Below are positions 24,540-37,296 of a stretch of DNA of 64,000 nt, piece after piece. The stretch comes from Glandiceps talaboti (lineage: Eukaryota; Hemichordata; Enteropneusta; Spengelidae), in assembly GCF_964340395.1 (NCBI RefSeq), contig NC_135565.1, positions 6,757,142 through 6,821,141 on the forward strand. Reading direction: 5' to 3'. Within the stretch, counting starts at the first letter, position 1. Each line of letters begins with the position of its first letter. A program made the translations under genes and the position numbers. The notes under the pieces were generated by a model that had not been told where the DNA came from, searched no databases, and saw only the letters and a list, made by a program, of their open reading frames with translations.

Positions 24540-24566
24540 TGACAGACTTCAACCCGGAACACAACT
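24540..24566 (+). promoter_or_regulatory. Myosin 5' UTR end with in-frame stop and Kozak context
   Basis: TGA at 24,540-24,542 is in frame with the ATG at 24,567, and no further in-frame ATG lies between them. The start has A at -3 and G at +4 (AACTATGGCG), a good initiation context. This fixes the start and rules out an N-terminal extension within this exon. No TATA box is evident upstream; the 24.1-24.5 kb stretch is CG-containing. Confidence 0.75.
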
Positions 24567-27500
24567 ATGGCGGATAGTAAAATGGTGGACGACTTGGCAA
24601 CCCTCAGTGTGTTGAACGAAAAGACGATATTAGAACAACTGAAGAACAGATACCATAAAGATTTAATATATGTAAGTATACTGACAACGACAGTCGACTA
24701 TATTTTCTCCTTATTTTTTACAAACATAACTTTGGAGCAAAAAAAGATGGTTAAGCTATATAATAATTTTTATAATATCATATTAATAGAATAAAATGGT
24801 TATTGAGGTACAAGCTACGTCGACGTCAGATACTAAATCGTGGTTCGATAAATTACTTTTCTTCAATCTGCCACGCCAGGCAGAATTGCTTATGGATTCT
24901 GTTTCTTCGATTCGTGGCGGAATAAAATAGATCATTGTAGGGTATGGCTTGTAGGACTATACGCTCCGTACTTGTTACAGTCCGAGTCAACAAACTTTTG
25001 AAATTGCGAAGGCAGTTAACGTTGACTACATTTTGGTTTGTATTTAGGGCGCTTATAATTAATGACGTTGACTATTTGACCCTAAATGCACCAACAATTG
25101 TGGGTCATTTTTAAAAAGTTTTTTTTTAAAGGAAAGGTAAAGCTTGAACGGTTTCCTATTAACACCGGGGCTCGTTTAGAACACATTAAATCATTCGATA
25201 TCTTAAAGGGCTGTTAGAGTAGACAAGGCCTTTTTTCCCCAAACCTCTTTTTGTTTTGCTCTCGAAACTTTGAACAATCTGGGATTTATAAATGACACAA
25301 CATTGTCGACCGCTAAAAGGTTTGTTACTTGTGTAATATTTAGCGTTACGGTCGAATTGGATTCAGCAATGTTCTCTTATCTTCCATTTCGGGTGTATGG
25401 GGGTGATGTTATTGCGTTCAACAAGACCGTAAATATGTTGGTGATACTGAAATACTTGTACTTTACATTGTCGTAAAAACTACTCACCCCCTTTCGGCAA
25501 CGGTGCAGTTGTTTTGACTTGCGAAAATGAACTAAAGAGTCAATCTTTCATTTTGCCCAGTTTCGGGTACCATTTTCTATCTATTGTTTATTGGATGTCT
25601 GGTCAGTGGTTGTTTGTTACTTAGCAACTGAAGATATCAAGAATATTCAGACATATTCCATAAATTCAAATTTATTTCCTACCACCATCATGACAGGACA
25701 GTCTGGGTAAGACCAGCGGCGCGCTTTCAAACTACCATGATGAATCTAGTGGTCTCAGCTTCAATGCAAAGTCCGAACTACGACTAACATGATTATCCAG
25801 TTGACTGCTTTACCTGAAAGCACGAACTCTTTTATCACTTGTCAAAGTTTAGATTGTGAACTCGTCTGAGATGCGAAGTCATACATGACGGTCCAGTTAA
25901 ATTAGATAAGGTGCCACGAGACGACACACAAACGACCACGAACTTTTCATTGCTGTCTCTTTTCACTCTCCAATTATGAGGTAGTGAAAGACGGTACAGA
26001 TCACATGTTTGAATGAAACTATTGACAGACGATCTCGCTGTCAAAGCCTCAATATTTACCGGTGAACACATTTACGATATTGTTTAAAATTGCGTTCTAC
26101 CATTTAATGTTGTTGTACAGTGTTCACAGTAACTTACCTAAACATCATGCTTAATTTGCATATGAGTTGAATATTTTATTATGCAAATGAGTTCATTTTG
26201 TTTTCCTACATGTTAAGCATATTGTTTGATGTGCTTAAAATGGTCTTGGCAAGAACTTGTATTTCCATTACTGTATTTGCAAGAATTCAGTGTCACTATT
26301 TGTATAATCTAAGTATGTACTTATTATTTCCAAGTAGTTGTCAATATAGTGATAAAAAATTGTCCTCGCACGAGTGTTTTTGATAAATCCACACAAACTG
26401 ATCAATATTGCATGTCATTTTATTTACTTTTCAGACCTATATTGGTGATATACTACTAGCAGTCAACCCGTACCGTTCGCTACCAATCTATAAATATGAG
26501 GTATGTGACGTCATGATAAATCTCCCGCCAAAATATTATATTGACAAAATTCTTCTTTTTCATAACTTTGTTCCTCATTTCATTCACATTTCAGACAGGA
26601 ATCATAGAAATAAATCTTATTTGTAATTAAGTCAATTTTTTATGATAAGAGGAAATTGAACTAAAGCAACTCACCAAAGTCACGGGATATCACAATTGCC
26701 TGGTGTGTGTAGTGTGTGACGTGGGCGGGCGGCTATATATTTTAACACCTCGCTCCAAAGTCATAGAGCAAAACACAGTCTTGCTTTTCTGTAACTTTTT
26801 GACATATTTACATGTTATTCTAGACTACAATTAACGAAAAGGTCCTATTATTATACGTATTGGTGTTGATAGTTCCAATGAGGCAAGCCAAATTGAACAA
26901 AATTTAGCATGTTCAATAAAATTGCGTTCACTGACGCAATTTTTGGTACGGCTCATCAAACCAGAGAAACCATCCTTTCTTATGGATTGATGTCATGCAG
27001 CGCGCAGTGAGAAAACAAAAAATCCATAATAACCAGTTAAGGGTGACCCTATTTATATGTTTCTCTTGCCAGAGAGGGCGCTGTCTCACAAAATATTAGG
27101 GGCGGGTGAATTTTTTTTTAAATTTTGATGTTAGAGCTGAACATTTCTGTCGGTCGGGTAATGAGAAACATAAGAAAAAGATAGGGTCACCCTAATGTAC
27201 AAACGTTGGTGCAAAGTTATTTGTTCTACTATAATTTTAAGTTTTGTGTCCGCAATCTTCATATTTTGATGATGACGGTGCCATGCGTCATGATACAAAA
27301 TGAGTATGCAACACCAGCATGCAGCTGTGAAGGAAAAAAAAAACATTCTTTAGTACGTTCAAGTAGATCCTACAAATAATCTGATGTTTGTAAGAATATA
27401 TAGCTGATGTGTAAACAGGTTATAAATGATATACAGATGATTTCAGTATTGCTTGGCGATTCAAAAATGTATTACAAGGAAATACATGTGGCGACCCAGG

Positions 27501-27981
27501 CCAATACGTCTTATCTATAGACATTCAAAAAAGACGTTGTAACTTTCATGTCAAGACGTGCGTCGGGTAAATGATGTACAAATAATTTAACTGAGCATGG
27601 AAATTCTTATATTTCGATTTTGTTCACATTTTTGTTTTTCATGTAGGAATCGACAAAATATGTTAACTTGAAATACCGACGGACAGTGCGCCCTCACGTG
27701 TTCGCCATTGCTGATAAAGCGTACCAGCAAATGAAACGTACAGGTGTAAACCAGTGCTGTGTGATCAGTGGTGAATCTGGAACTGGTAAGACTGAAAGTG
27801 CTAAATTCATCGTACAACACATTATGAATCATTGTCATTCACATCAACGTGGGCTACAAGACAAGATATTACAGGTAAAGTATAAAAACAAAGTAATTTG
27901 AATCTTTGTGATAGAGAGGCGCTATTGATTACCATTGATATAATATTATCTCCGTTACTACGAATGGGCGCTGTCATTTTC

Positions 27982-28012
<31 letters not shown>

Positions 28013-28109
28013 TGTATGTATGTATGTATGTATGTATGTATGTATGTATAAATTGCCGAGACAGAGAAATGCCAGGTGAAAACCCGAACATTTCTAAATA
28101 TTTCATAAC

Positions 28110-28142
<33 letters not shown>

Positions 28143-31100
28143 TGTATGTATGTATGTATGTATGTATGTATGTATGTATGTATGTATGTATGTATGTGTT
28201 TGTTTGCTAATCCGTGTTCCATTAGTTTCCAAATCAATCAATCAATCAACCAGTCAGTCAGTCAGTCAACCAACGAACCAACCAGTCATCAGTCAGTCAG
28301 TCAGTCAGTCAGCCAGCCAGTCAGTCAGTCAGTCAATTTTGTCTTTGCCCATTCATTCGTTTGTTAATTCATTAATTAATTAATTAATTAATTAATTAAT
28401 TCATTCATTTATATGATGTATTTGATATTTCTCCTTTGCTCTCTTGGAATATCCTGATAACAATTTTAATTTATATCTGTACATTCTCTGATCACAGGTA
28501 AATCCTCTACTTGAGGCCTTTGGTAATGCTAAAACAGTAATGAACAACAACTCCAGTCGCTTTGGCAAATTTATCGAAATCAAATTTACAACGGACGGCA
28601 AGGTAGTTGGAGGTAAGAAACAACAAACAGCGATTTGGAATCATGTCATGACTTTAGACTGGTAATAGATATTGAATATTATTTCTTATATGTGTATTAG
28701 GAGAAGTACATCCCAATTCAAGTGACCGTTCAGTGGCTCTGCTTGATACAACAACGTAGAAACCAACTGCGCATGCTTAAGATAGCAAGATTAAAAGAAT
28801 ACAGTTGTATGCGACATTTTTTATTATCCAAATTTAAGTGTCACCATGCACACATCAATTGCAGACGTCAAAACATTGGCGCGCGGGTGTCTGCGTCTGG
28901 TATGATTTATTTCATTTAGACAAAGTGTAGCAAAAATTGCAATTACCTTGCTATCTTGAAGTGTAGAATGTGCAGTTTCTTATTGGTTTGTGCATGATTT
29001 TATCAAACAGAACTGCTGAATTTAACGTTAACTTGAAATAGGCCGTATAAACAATGTGCCTGACTTACAACACATATGCTGATAGTAGTAAAAGTTATTT
29101 TTCTGATCAAAATGTGAATTTGTCAATGTAAAAAATCCATACCTCTTTCAGATCTATAGTTTTTCAATAATAATTCTCACTATCCGCCCATTTTTTCTTC
29201 TCACAGCTAGCATTGATGACTACTTGTTGGAAAAATCCAGAGTCGTTTTCCAGAACCAGGGAGAGAGAAATTTCCACATTTTTTATTACATGTTTGCTGG
29301 TCTTACAGAAGATGAACGGTATAGATACTATCTTGCTGAACCAGAAAAACACAGGTACAACAATCTAGTTACAATGTCCGTACCCTCATGCAACATCAAA
29401 GTAAAAATCAAAGAACTGATACTGCTCGTTTCAAGTGACCGTTCACCGGATTTGTTTGATACAACCATGCACAAACCAGTGTAATTGCATATTCTACGCA
29501 AGATCACAATTTCTTACTACTTTTATTTAAATGAAATATTGCAACTAGACAGACACGTGGGCGCCAATGCTTTGATGACTGTATTTGATATCTACATTAT
29601 GGCATCATGTTACTTAGTTTATTTCCTTTTAGACAAAATATCACAAAAACTGTATTCATTTAATCTTAGTATCTTCAAGTGTAGCATATACAGTTTCTTA
29701 TTGGTTTCTGTGTGGTTGTATCAAACACAGCCAGTGAATGGTAACTTGAAATGAGCTGTAACATAATTATTATACAATAACTTGACATGGACTCATTATC
29801 AAAGCTTCCCGAAAATAACTATAGTTGGTTCTATGTATAGCGTGCTTTACTGTTAAACATATTTGCATAATTGTACATTCCAAAATATTTGCATAATTGT
29901 TTGTATACATGGCAACTAATTTGCATATTGTTTGTATACATGGCAGTTAATTTTCATATTGTTTGTATATGTTATAATTTTGTCTAACATTAATTTTGTA
30001 GATTTCTACGTATTTGCATAATATATGTGTAAGCTTATGTCAGCATTTGTGTACAGTATTTCTATATTTCAGCATTTTCGTATATATATTTGTATATTTC
30101 AATGTTTGTATATTATAATATTTATACATTTCAGCATTTTTATGTTATTTGTATATTTCAGAATCCTAAACAGTAACCATTCAGTGAAGGAAGTATTTAA
30201 TTCTGACAGAGATTACCAACACTGCCAATCAAAGTTTGATGAACTAAAGAAGTTATTACTTACCGTAGGATTTTCACATGAAGTAAGTTTTCCTCCTTCC
30301 CTACAATGAAATCCAGATGACCAGCGTGAAAGGAAATAGACACAACTTTGATTTTCAAAGTAAACTCTTATTAAACTCTTAATTGATAAGACCCCTGTAT
30401 GTAAACAATTACATTCTTTGGAAAGGCCAATTCAAACAATCAACGCCAAGTGTAGTATTTGATATTTGGATGTGTCCTAAAATAGATGTCTTGTGTTCAA
30501 GCTCAGGCTAAGGTTTAATCCATTGTATCGAATGATTTTTTTTGTCTATTATCTATTCACTTTGGATGGGGAGGGGGCTTGTGAAAGAAGCAAGTCCAGA
30601 ACGTTAACTTTTCAAGATTTGAAATTTTATGGTATGTTCATAGGCCAAAATTTACAGTAAAGCCATACACGTGACACCCTACACATCCTTAATACAATTT
30701 TACATATCTATTTTATTGTTTTCTCAGGACATTGACATAATGTTGACAGTCTTAGCTGCCATTGTCAACTTAGCTGATACTGAGTTTGAACTTGATTATG
30801 ACCTTGATGGTGCCTTTGTTGGTGATGAATATTATCTGAAAGTTGGTAAGATAATTTTGTAGTGTGTCCAAAATATCTTTCTTGTCATAAATTTTATGCA
30901 ACTATAGAATGTTCTACTCTGAATTTACACAGTAGTTTATTGTTAATCGGCAACGAATTCAAACCTAGGTACCATATTTTTAGTCCCTGAATATTGACCA
31001 TTCTTTTTATGCACGGGTTAGCTGTTGTGATCATTCGTCTATATTATAGTGCACTATACGACTGGAATTATATGCTCAGGGATAGATTTAATTTACAATG

Positions 31101-32395
31101 TTTTGAAAGACTTTTCACAGTATTTGTGACCCACAGAGTAAATGAAATTGCGTCTTGAAATCTTTAGCAGACCTTTGACATATAGATGTGACAAGGTTAA
31201 TATATGTATGTTGTCAATACTCCAGATATGAAACCCAGGCATACGAAGTTATAATGAAATAAGTACAACCTACCCTACTGAATTTGCTGTTGTTTTCACA
31301 TGGCAACAGTTTCATGGCCATAGTCCGGATGCTTCATCAGGTTCACTTATCTAACTCCCCGGTTGTGTAGAATTGTAATTATTGTATGACACAGATAGGA
31401 CAATCTTCCGTACTGGGTGTTAGACACCATTCATCGGTTAGCGTCATCTTGGTTTTGTTCTGATACGTACTCCTTTCGGTAGACCCTTCTTTTGACGAGA
31501 TTGTAGGCAAACCTAATATTATAAAAGCATTATTTAACGTTATCTATAATTTTCATTTTTTCAATTGTATAATGATATTCTTTTATTACAGTTGCCACTC
31601 TACTAAGCGTGGATCCCGTGGATCTTGCAGCCGCTTTGATATCAACAACTACATTCGCCAAAGGTATGAATAATGTATCATCATTCTAGCATTAGAAAAT
31701 GAAAAAAAAAGTTTCAGTTTGATTTATTTAACATAAAACCAGTAACCATCATTTGATAAACACGAATTAGTATTTGTAACGTCCTTTTAAAATATATCAA
31801 ATACAAAGCGTTGCACTGTGGGATCTTTCTATATTATGTGTAATAAAATATGTAGTTTCGAAATTGGTTGTGCCAAACGGAGAGAGTGAACAGCAACCTG
31901 AAACGCTGTAAAACATTTCGATATTAATTTCTACAGATCGATTCATTTTGAGTTTCTATCATCAATAAATTGTTCTGGATGATAATGATGACGACGTCTT
32001 TGTTATCAAGTACATGTTTGTTGAAATATTTAGTTTGAAATTCTTGCTGACAGGTGAGAGAATCGTAATGTTGAAGAGTGTAGAGCAAGCTAACGATGGT
32101 AGGGATGCATTAGCCAAAGCTCTGTATGCACGTTTGTTTGGTTGGATCGTTGGTCAGGTTAATGATATGTTGGCACCGAGAGATGAATATAGGTGGGTTT
32201 ATTTCAAAGTTATTTTTGGTTTCTGGTTTACTTATTCATATCACAAAAGAAGCACAGTGAAGTGTTTCCTACACGTTGCAGTGCAAAATAGTAGGGTGGG
32301 TCAACCACGTCACCTCCACCACCACCACCACCACCACCACCACCACCATGGTCGCTGCTTTCACCATCACCACCATCCCACCGCCGTCGCCGCCC

Positions 32396-32469
<74 letters not shown>

Positions 32470-32947
32470 TTTTCATTTTTTAAACATAATTACATTATCA
32501 CATATTTGGCGCTCAATTTCTAGTAGGATAATTTTAATTGTTTGTCAACCTTCAATGTGGCGATCATAGACATAAGCTAACTTATCGTCGTATGATAACT
32601 TACCATCTTGTTGTTAATTTTGTATTCCAAAAAGTCTTTCCCAATCTGTAAACAGACATTGCGAATCTGAATAATAATCATGCCAGTATTTCTGTTTCTG
32701 TTTGTATTGACAGCAATGAATCAAGATGCAGTATTGGGATCCTAGACATCTTTGGCTTTGAGAATTTCAGTCATAACAGTTTTGAACAACTCTGTATCAA
32801 CTTTACCAATGAACAATTACAGTACTTCTTTAATCAAAACATCTTTGCCTGGGAGCAATTAGAATATGCAAATGAAGGCATCTCTATGAAGGAAGTCAAG
32901 TTTAATAACAACAGAGGATTACTGCAGTTATTCATGGAGGTAAGAGG

Positions 32948-32978
<31 letters not shown>

Positions 32979-35334
32979 CATACATACATACATACATACA
33001 TACTTACTTACTTACTTACTTACAGTGAAACAAAGGAACATGGCTTACACAATTTGCACATTTCTTTTTTGTCACGATGAATCTGGCATGTGAGAAAACA
33101 CAATAAAGTGTATGAATAACTCAATTTTTAGTAATGAGCAAAACTTTGTTATACAGCTTTGAATCCTGACAACTTATTTTGCAGGAGATATTTACATATA
33201 TCATGTACGATAAGTTGTCATTGCAATTTATTTGAGAACTCATTTGATGATTGTCTTGTCAATTCATTTGCTCCCTTAGAGACCTATCGGAATATTTGCT
33301 CTACTCGACGAAGAAAGTAAATTTCCACAGGCCACTGACGACACTCTGGTTCATAAATTCAATGATCGCTTGTCAAGGCACCCATCCTACACTGCTACAT
33401 CCGGGGTTTATAGAGGAGCAGTCTTTGGAATACGACATTTTGCAGGGGAGGTAAGTTGGTAATGTAAACACGACACAGTTTGTAACAAGGACAGCATTTT
33501 CTACTAAAATCAATGGACAATGCATAACACATACCATGACGTATCTAGGAACAAATCAGCGAGGACAGCAACATGATAAAAAACATTGTACCAAACGGTA
33601 ATTTTTTTTATCATATTCAGGAAATGGTGAGACTTCCAAAATTGTCAGTCATGATTCAATTTGCTTTAGTTTTAATAATATTTTAATATGTAATAACTGT
33701 CACCACCAGAAAACAAAACATAAGATAATACCTGTATCTGTGTAAGGTAAGACAAAACTAAAATGGTTGTTAAACATCTTTTCAACAACTATGGTGTACA
33801 AGGAGTTATTGATCTTCTTAGTACTGTAGAAAAAGAAGGCAAATAGTTATATTAACCATTCATACAGTCCAGCAATGACCAATACTCTGTATAGGTGAAA
33901 ATGCTCAGTTCATCTTTCAGTCAGTCAGTCAGTCAGTCAGTCAGTCAGTCAGTCAGTCAGTCAGTCAGTCATTAAAATAAGTTTCAACGTCGATTTACTT
34001 CAATTAATACTTACACAACTATATCCCTTTTTGTATCTTAGGTTGTTTACAATGCTGTAGGGTTCTTAGAAAAGAATCGAGATAGTCTGAATCAGAATCT
34101 TACAGGCTGTCTGAAGAACAGTGAGAACCCTTTCATAAATAAACTATTCCGTGCAAAGATATCCAGTACAGGTTCTATTCACAGGAGGTAAGGAATAGAC
34201 ATTGATTTTCTTGATTGTTTTTGTTGTATGCTTCTGAGTTTTTAATATTTTACTCAACATGTACGTAAAACCTTAATTAAACTATCCTTAATTACATTCA
34301 TAAGGTCGATAATACAAAGTGATTACTTACGAGTGACGTTTCACTTGGCTTTACCTGAGCGACAGGTAAAGCCAGGAAAGGAACATTTTGACTAAGCCTG
34401 TAGACCTGGAGGTGAAATGTTACTCTTAAGTAATTAGAACCATTGGTCATGGTACAAGAATTAATTATTATTATTATTAACTGATTAAACTACATGTATT
34501 CTTGATAAAACCATAAATATTGCGTCCACTCCAAGATCTATGATTAAACTCTTAACATCGTTACATTTTCGAAAATCTTCCAAGTTGGCATTGTTAGCAA
34601 AATGGGGGTTCCCTGAGACAAATAGACCTTATAGCTGATGAATAGTGTTATAGTAGACCCTATCGATGCAATATTATAGCAACGATGTGATTGGAGAAGA
34701 GCTAGAGAGGCTGGTGTTACTTGATATGTTGTGTTGTATAGCATTTCATAGAATTATCATTGTATTTGTAGGAATGATGGTCGCTCAAAAGACAGGAAAG
34801 CCATACTTCTATGCCCTTCACGACCTCAACGTCAGTCAGGTGATCAACAGAAACAAAAGTAAGTCATGGTCTCTGTTATAGCTACACTTAGGCGTTTGAG
34901 CAAGCGCCCACCAACGGTGTCATGATGACAAATGATAAAATGCACCCAGGGCGCTAAAACGGTCCTGTGAATCCTGCCTGGATTCCTGTGATTTCATTGG
35001 TATAGAACTAGCTTTCTGAGATTCCGTGGTTAAGCAACTATAATTTTGAAACTCTGGGTTATCATTCATACTGAATTATATATCTTTTCTGGCTATATCA
35101 CCACAAGAGGATATTGTTTTAACAACTTGGTAAATTACAAGTACATGTACTGAAAATATATATGTCCTTACAATGTCCATTTTCCAATTTCTACTTTCTC
35201 AGAGTCAGCGCAACAAAGAAAAGTGACAATAAAAACCAGCAGACAACACTAAGTTCATGCTTTAAGGTAAGTGCATATCTGTTTATCCACACCTAAGAAA
35301 CACGGCCATATGATTTATTTTCTGTCTGTCCGCC

Positions 35335-35393
<59 letters not shown>

Positions 35394-37258
35394 CCGTCCG
35401 TCCGTCTTCAATACCATAATACAACTTGAATAAAAAACAATAAATTTTCTTCTTTTCTTGTATTTTGTTATGGTTGTTTTTCAACGAATTCTTATGTGTT
35501 TTTTATTCACCCTTTGGTCATCTTTGCAGGAGTCATTAACTGACTTGATGGAGAAGGTTTTAGCCGCAGAGCCACAGTTTATACGATGTATCAAACCAAA
35601 TCATCAGAAACAAGGACGACGATACGAAGACAAAGTAGTGTTAGACCAACTACGATGTACTGGTGTACTACAGACTACCAGTATAAGACGTTTAGGGTAT
35701 GCCGTCAGGTTGCCATTTGAAGACTTTATGAATAGGTATGGTCTATTGTGCCCATATAGGATACATTTAATCTGTAAATCATTCTGTTGTTGCATAACTA
35801 TTCTTGTAAATATGGATAATTACTGATGTTATTCGATATACTGAAGCATGTAAATTTATTACCAGTATTTGGAAAGACCTATTTGTTACATTTATGCAAA
35901 TAAAATGAACGTTTAGAGGCCTTGCATTGAGCATCATAGAGAAACGAAATGTGTTGTCTTGAAATTTAAATGATACTTCAGGGTCATTTAAGACTCAATT
36001 AAAGTCACAAATCGATACGAGTACAACACTAGACGTGTTATGTAAATTTCTGTTTAGAAAATAATATTGTCTGTGCATATATGGTAAACTCAAAAATTTC
36101 TCAGCCAATGTCCTCACACAAACTCTCCTCTGTAAATGTATGTTGTTTTACCAAACCAATGTAATGTATCACTTGAATAATGCAAACCTTACTTTAAAAT
36201 TGCATACAACTATCCGTTTTTTTCTGTATACCAGGTACAAGTTTCTCTGTTTTCCACTGACAGCCAAGGTACAATTAAACGCCGTCAACTGTTATCATTT
36301 ACTGGAATCAACTGGTCTCACAGACTGGCAAGTTGGCAAGACGAAGGTAAGACATTGTACCACGTTTGTGCAAAAAGAGGCTTTAAAACACACACAAAAT
36401 CTTAAAATATGACCCAAAAAATCGGTATGAAGGCAACAAAAGGAACATTTAATGTGTAAAAGAACACATCCCTTCCAACTATCGAAAATGTGGTTCAATG
36501 TTCTGATGTTTGATAAATGTGTGTGCCCAAGTGTAGCATATCCATGGAGCATACGAATACAAATTCTGTTCTTCGTGCATTATTCAACCATCTCTGTATT
36601 AACGATAGACGAATTTCTGATTGGTCAGTCACATCTGTCAATAACTCGGCGTAATTTGACTCCGCCCAACCCAAAGTTAAACCGCAATAAAATCGCTTTT
36701 ATTCGCGCATGCCCTCACCTACTAAATTGTCTGCTACTTCTGTTTTCCCCACAGGTGTTTTTGAAGTATTGGCACAGTGAACAACTCGATTCCCTTATGG
36801 ACTCCCACGTCGCAAATGTTGTGACGTCACAGAAATGCATCAGGGGTTGGTTAGCAAGGCGAAGGATGAGACATCTCCGGAAGCAATTACTCCTTGTGAT
36901 GTCTGAATTTCTGACTAATGTCCAAGAAAGTGGTGAGAAGGTCTTTGAGGCTGTAGTAGAGACACATCAACACAATGTGAAGAAAAAGGGCAAGGTATTC
37001 AATATTTCGAATTTAAAGCGCACTCCCTAAAGCATAGTATACCTCCGTTCACACCAAGCAGTTCGCATGAGAGCGCCCTCAAAGTTTGGATCTCGACAGC
37101 TGTTGCTAGTAATAATTTATTGGGTTCACTAGACTCCAATTTTGAAATTGCCATAATGTAATCAAATGGCCTTATCTCATACACGATATTTCTACGTAGT
37201 TTCATCTAAACCAATTCATGATTTTGAGCTTTCCTGCTAACAAACAACCAGGCAGAGC

Positions 37259-37296
<38 letters not shown>

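Larger units (their letters stand above)
24567..36994 (+). other. Motor head and IQ neck segment of the myosin gene
   Basis: Seventeen exons encode the head, converter and neck. All ATPase signatures are intact, so an active motor is expected. Loop 2 (about residues 552-602, exons 34772-34858 and 35203-35266) is Lys/Arg/Gln-rich with little hydrophobic sequence, as expected for an actin-contacting surface loop. The converter ends at GKTK followed by VFLKYWH at residue 709, and a single IQ motif follows, implying one light chain or calmodulin and a short lever arm. The pattern VFLKY.H.EQL after the converter is also seen in class III myosins. Confidence 0.9.
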
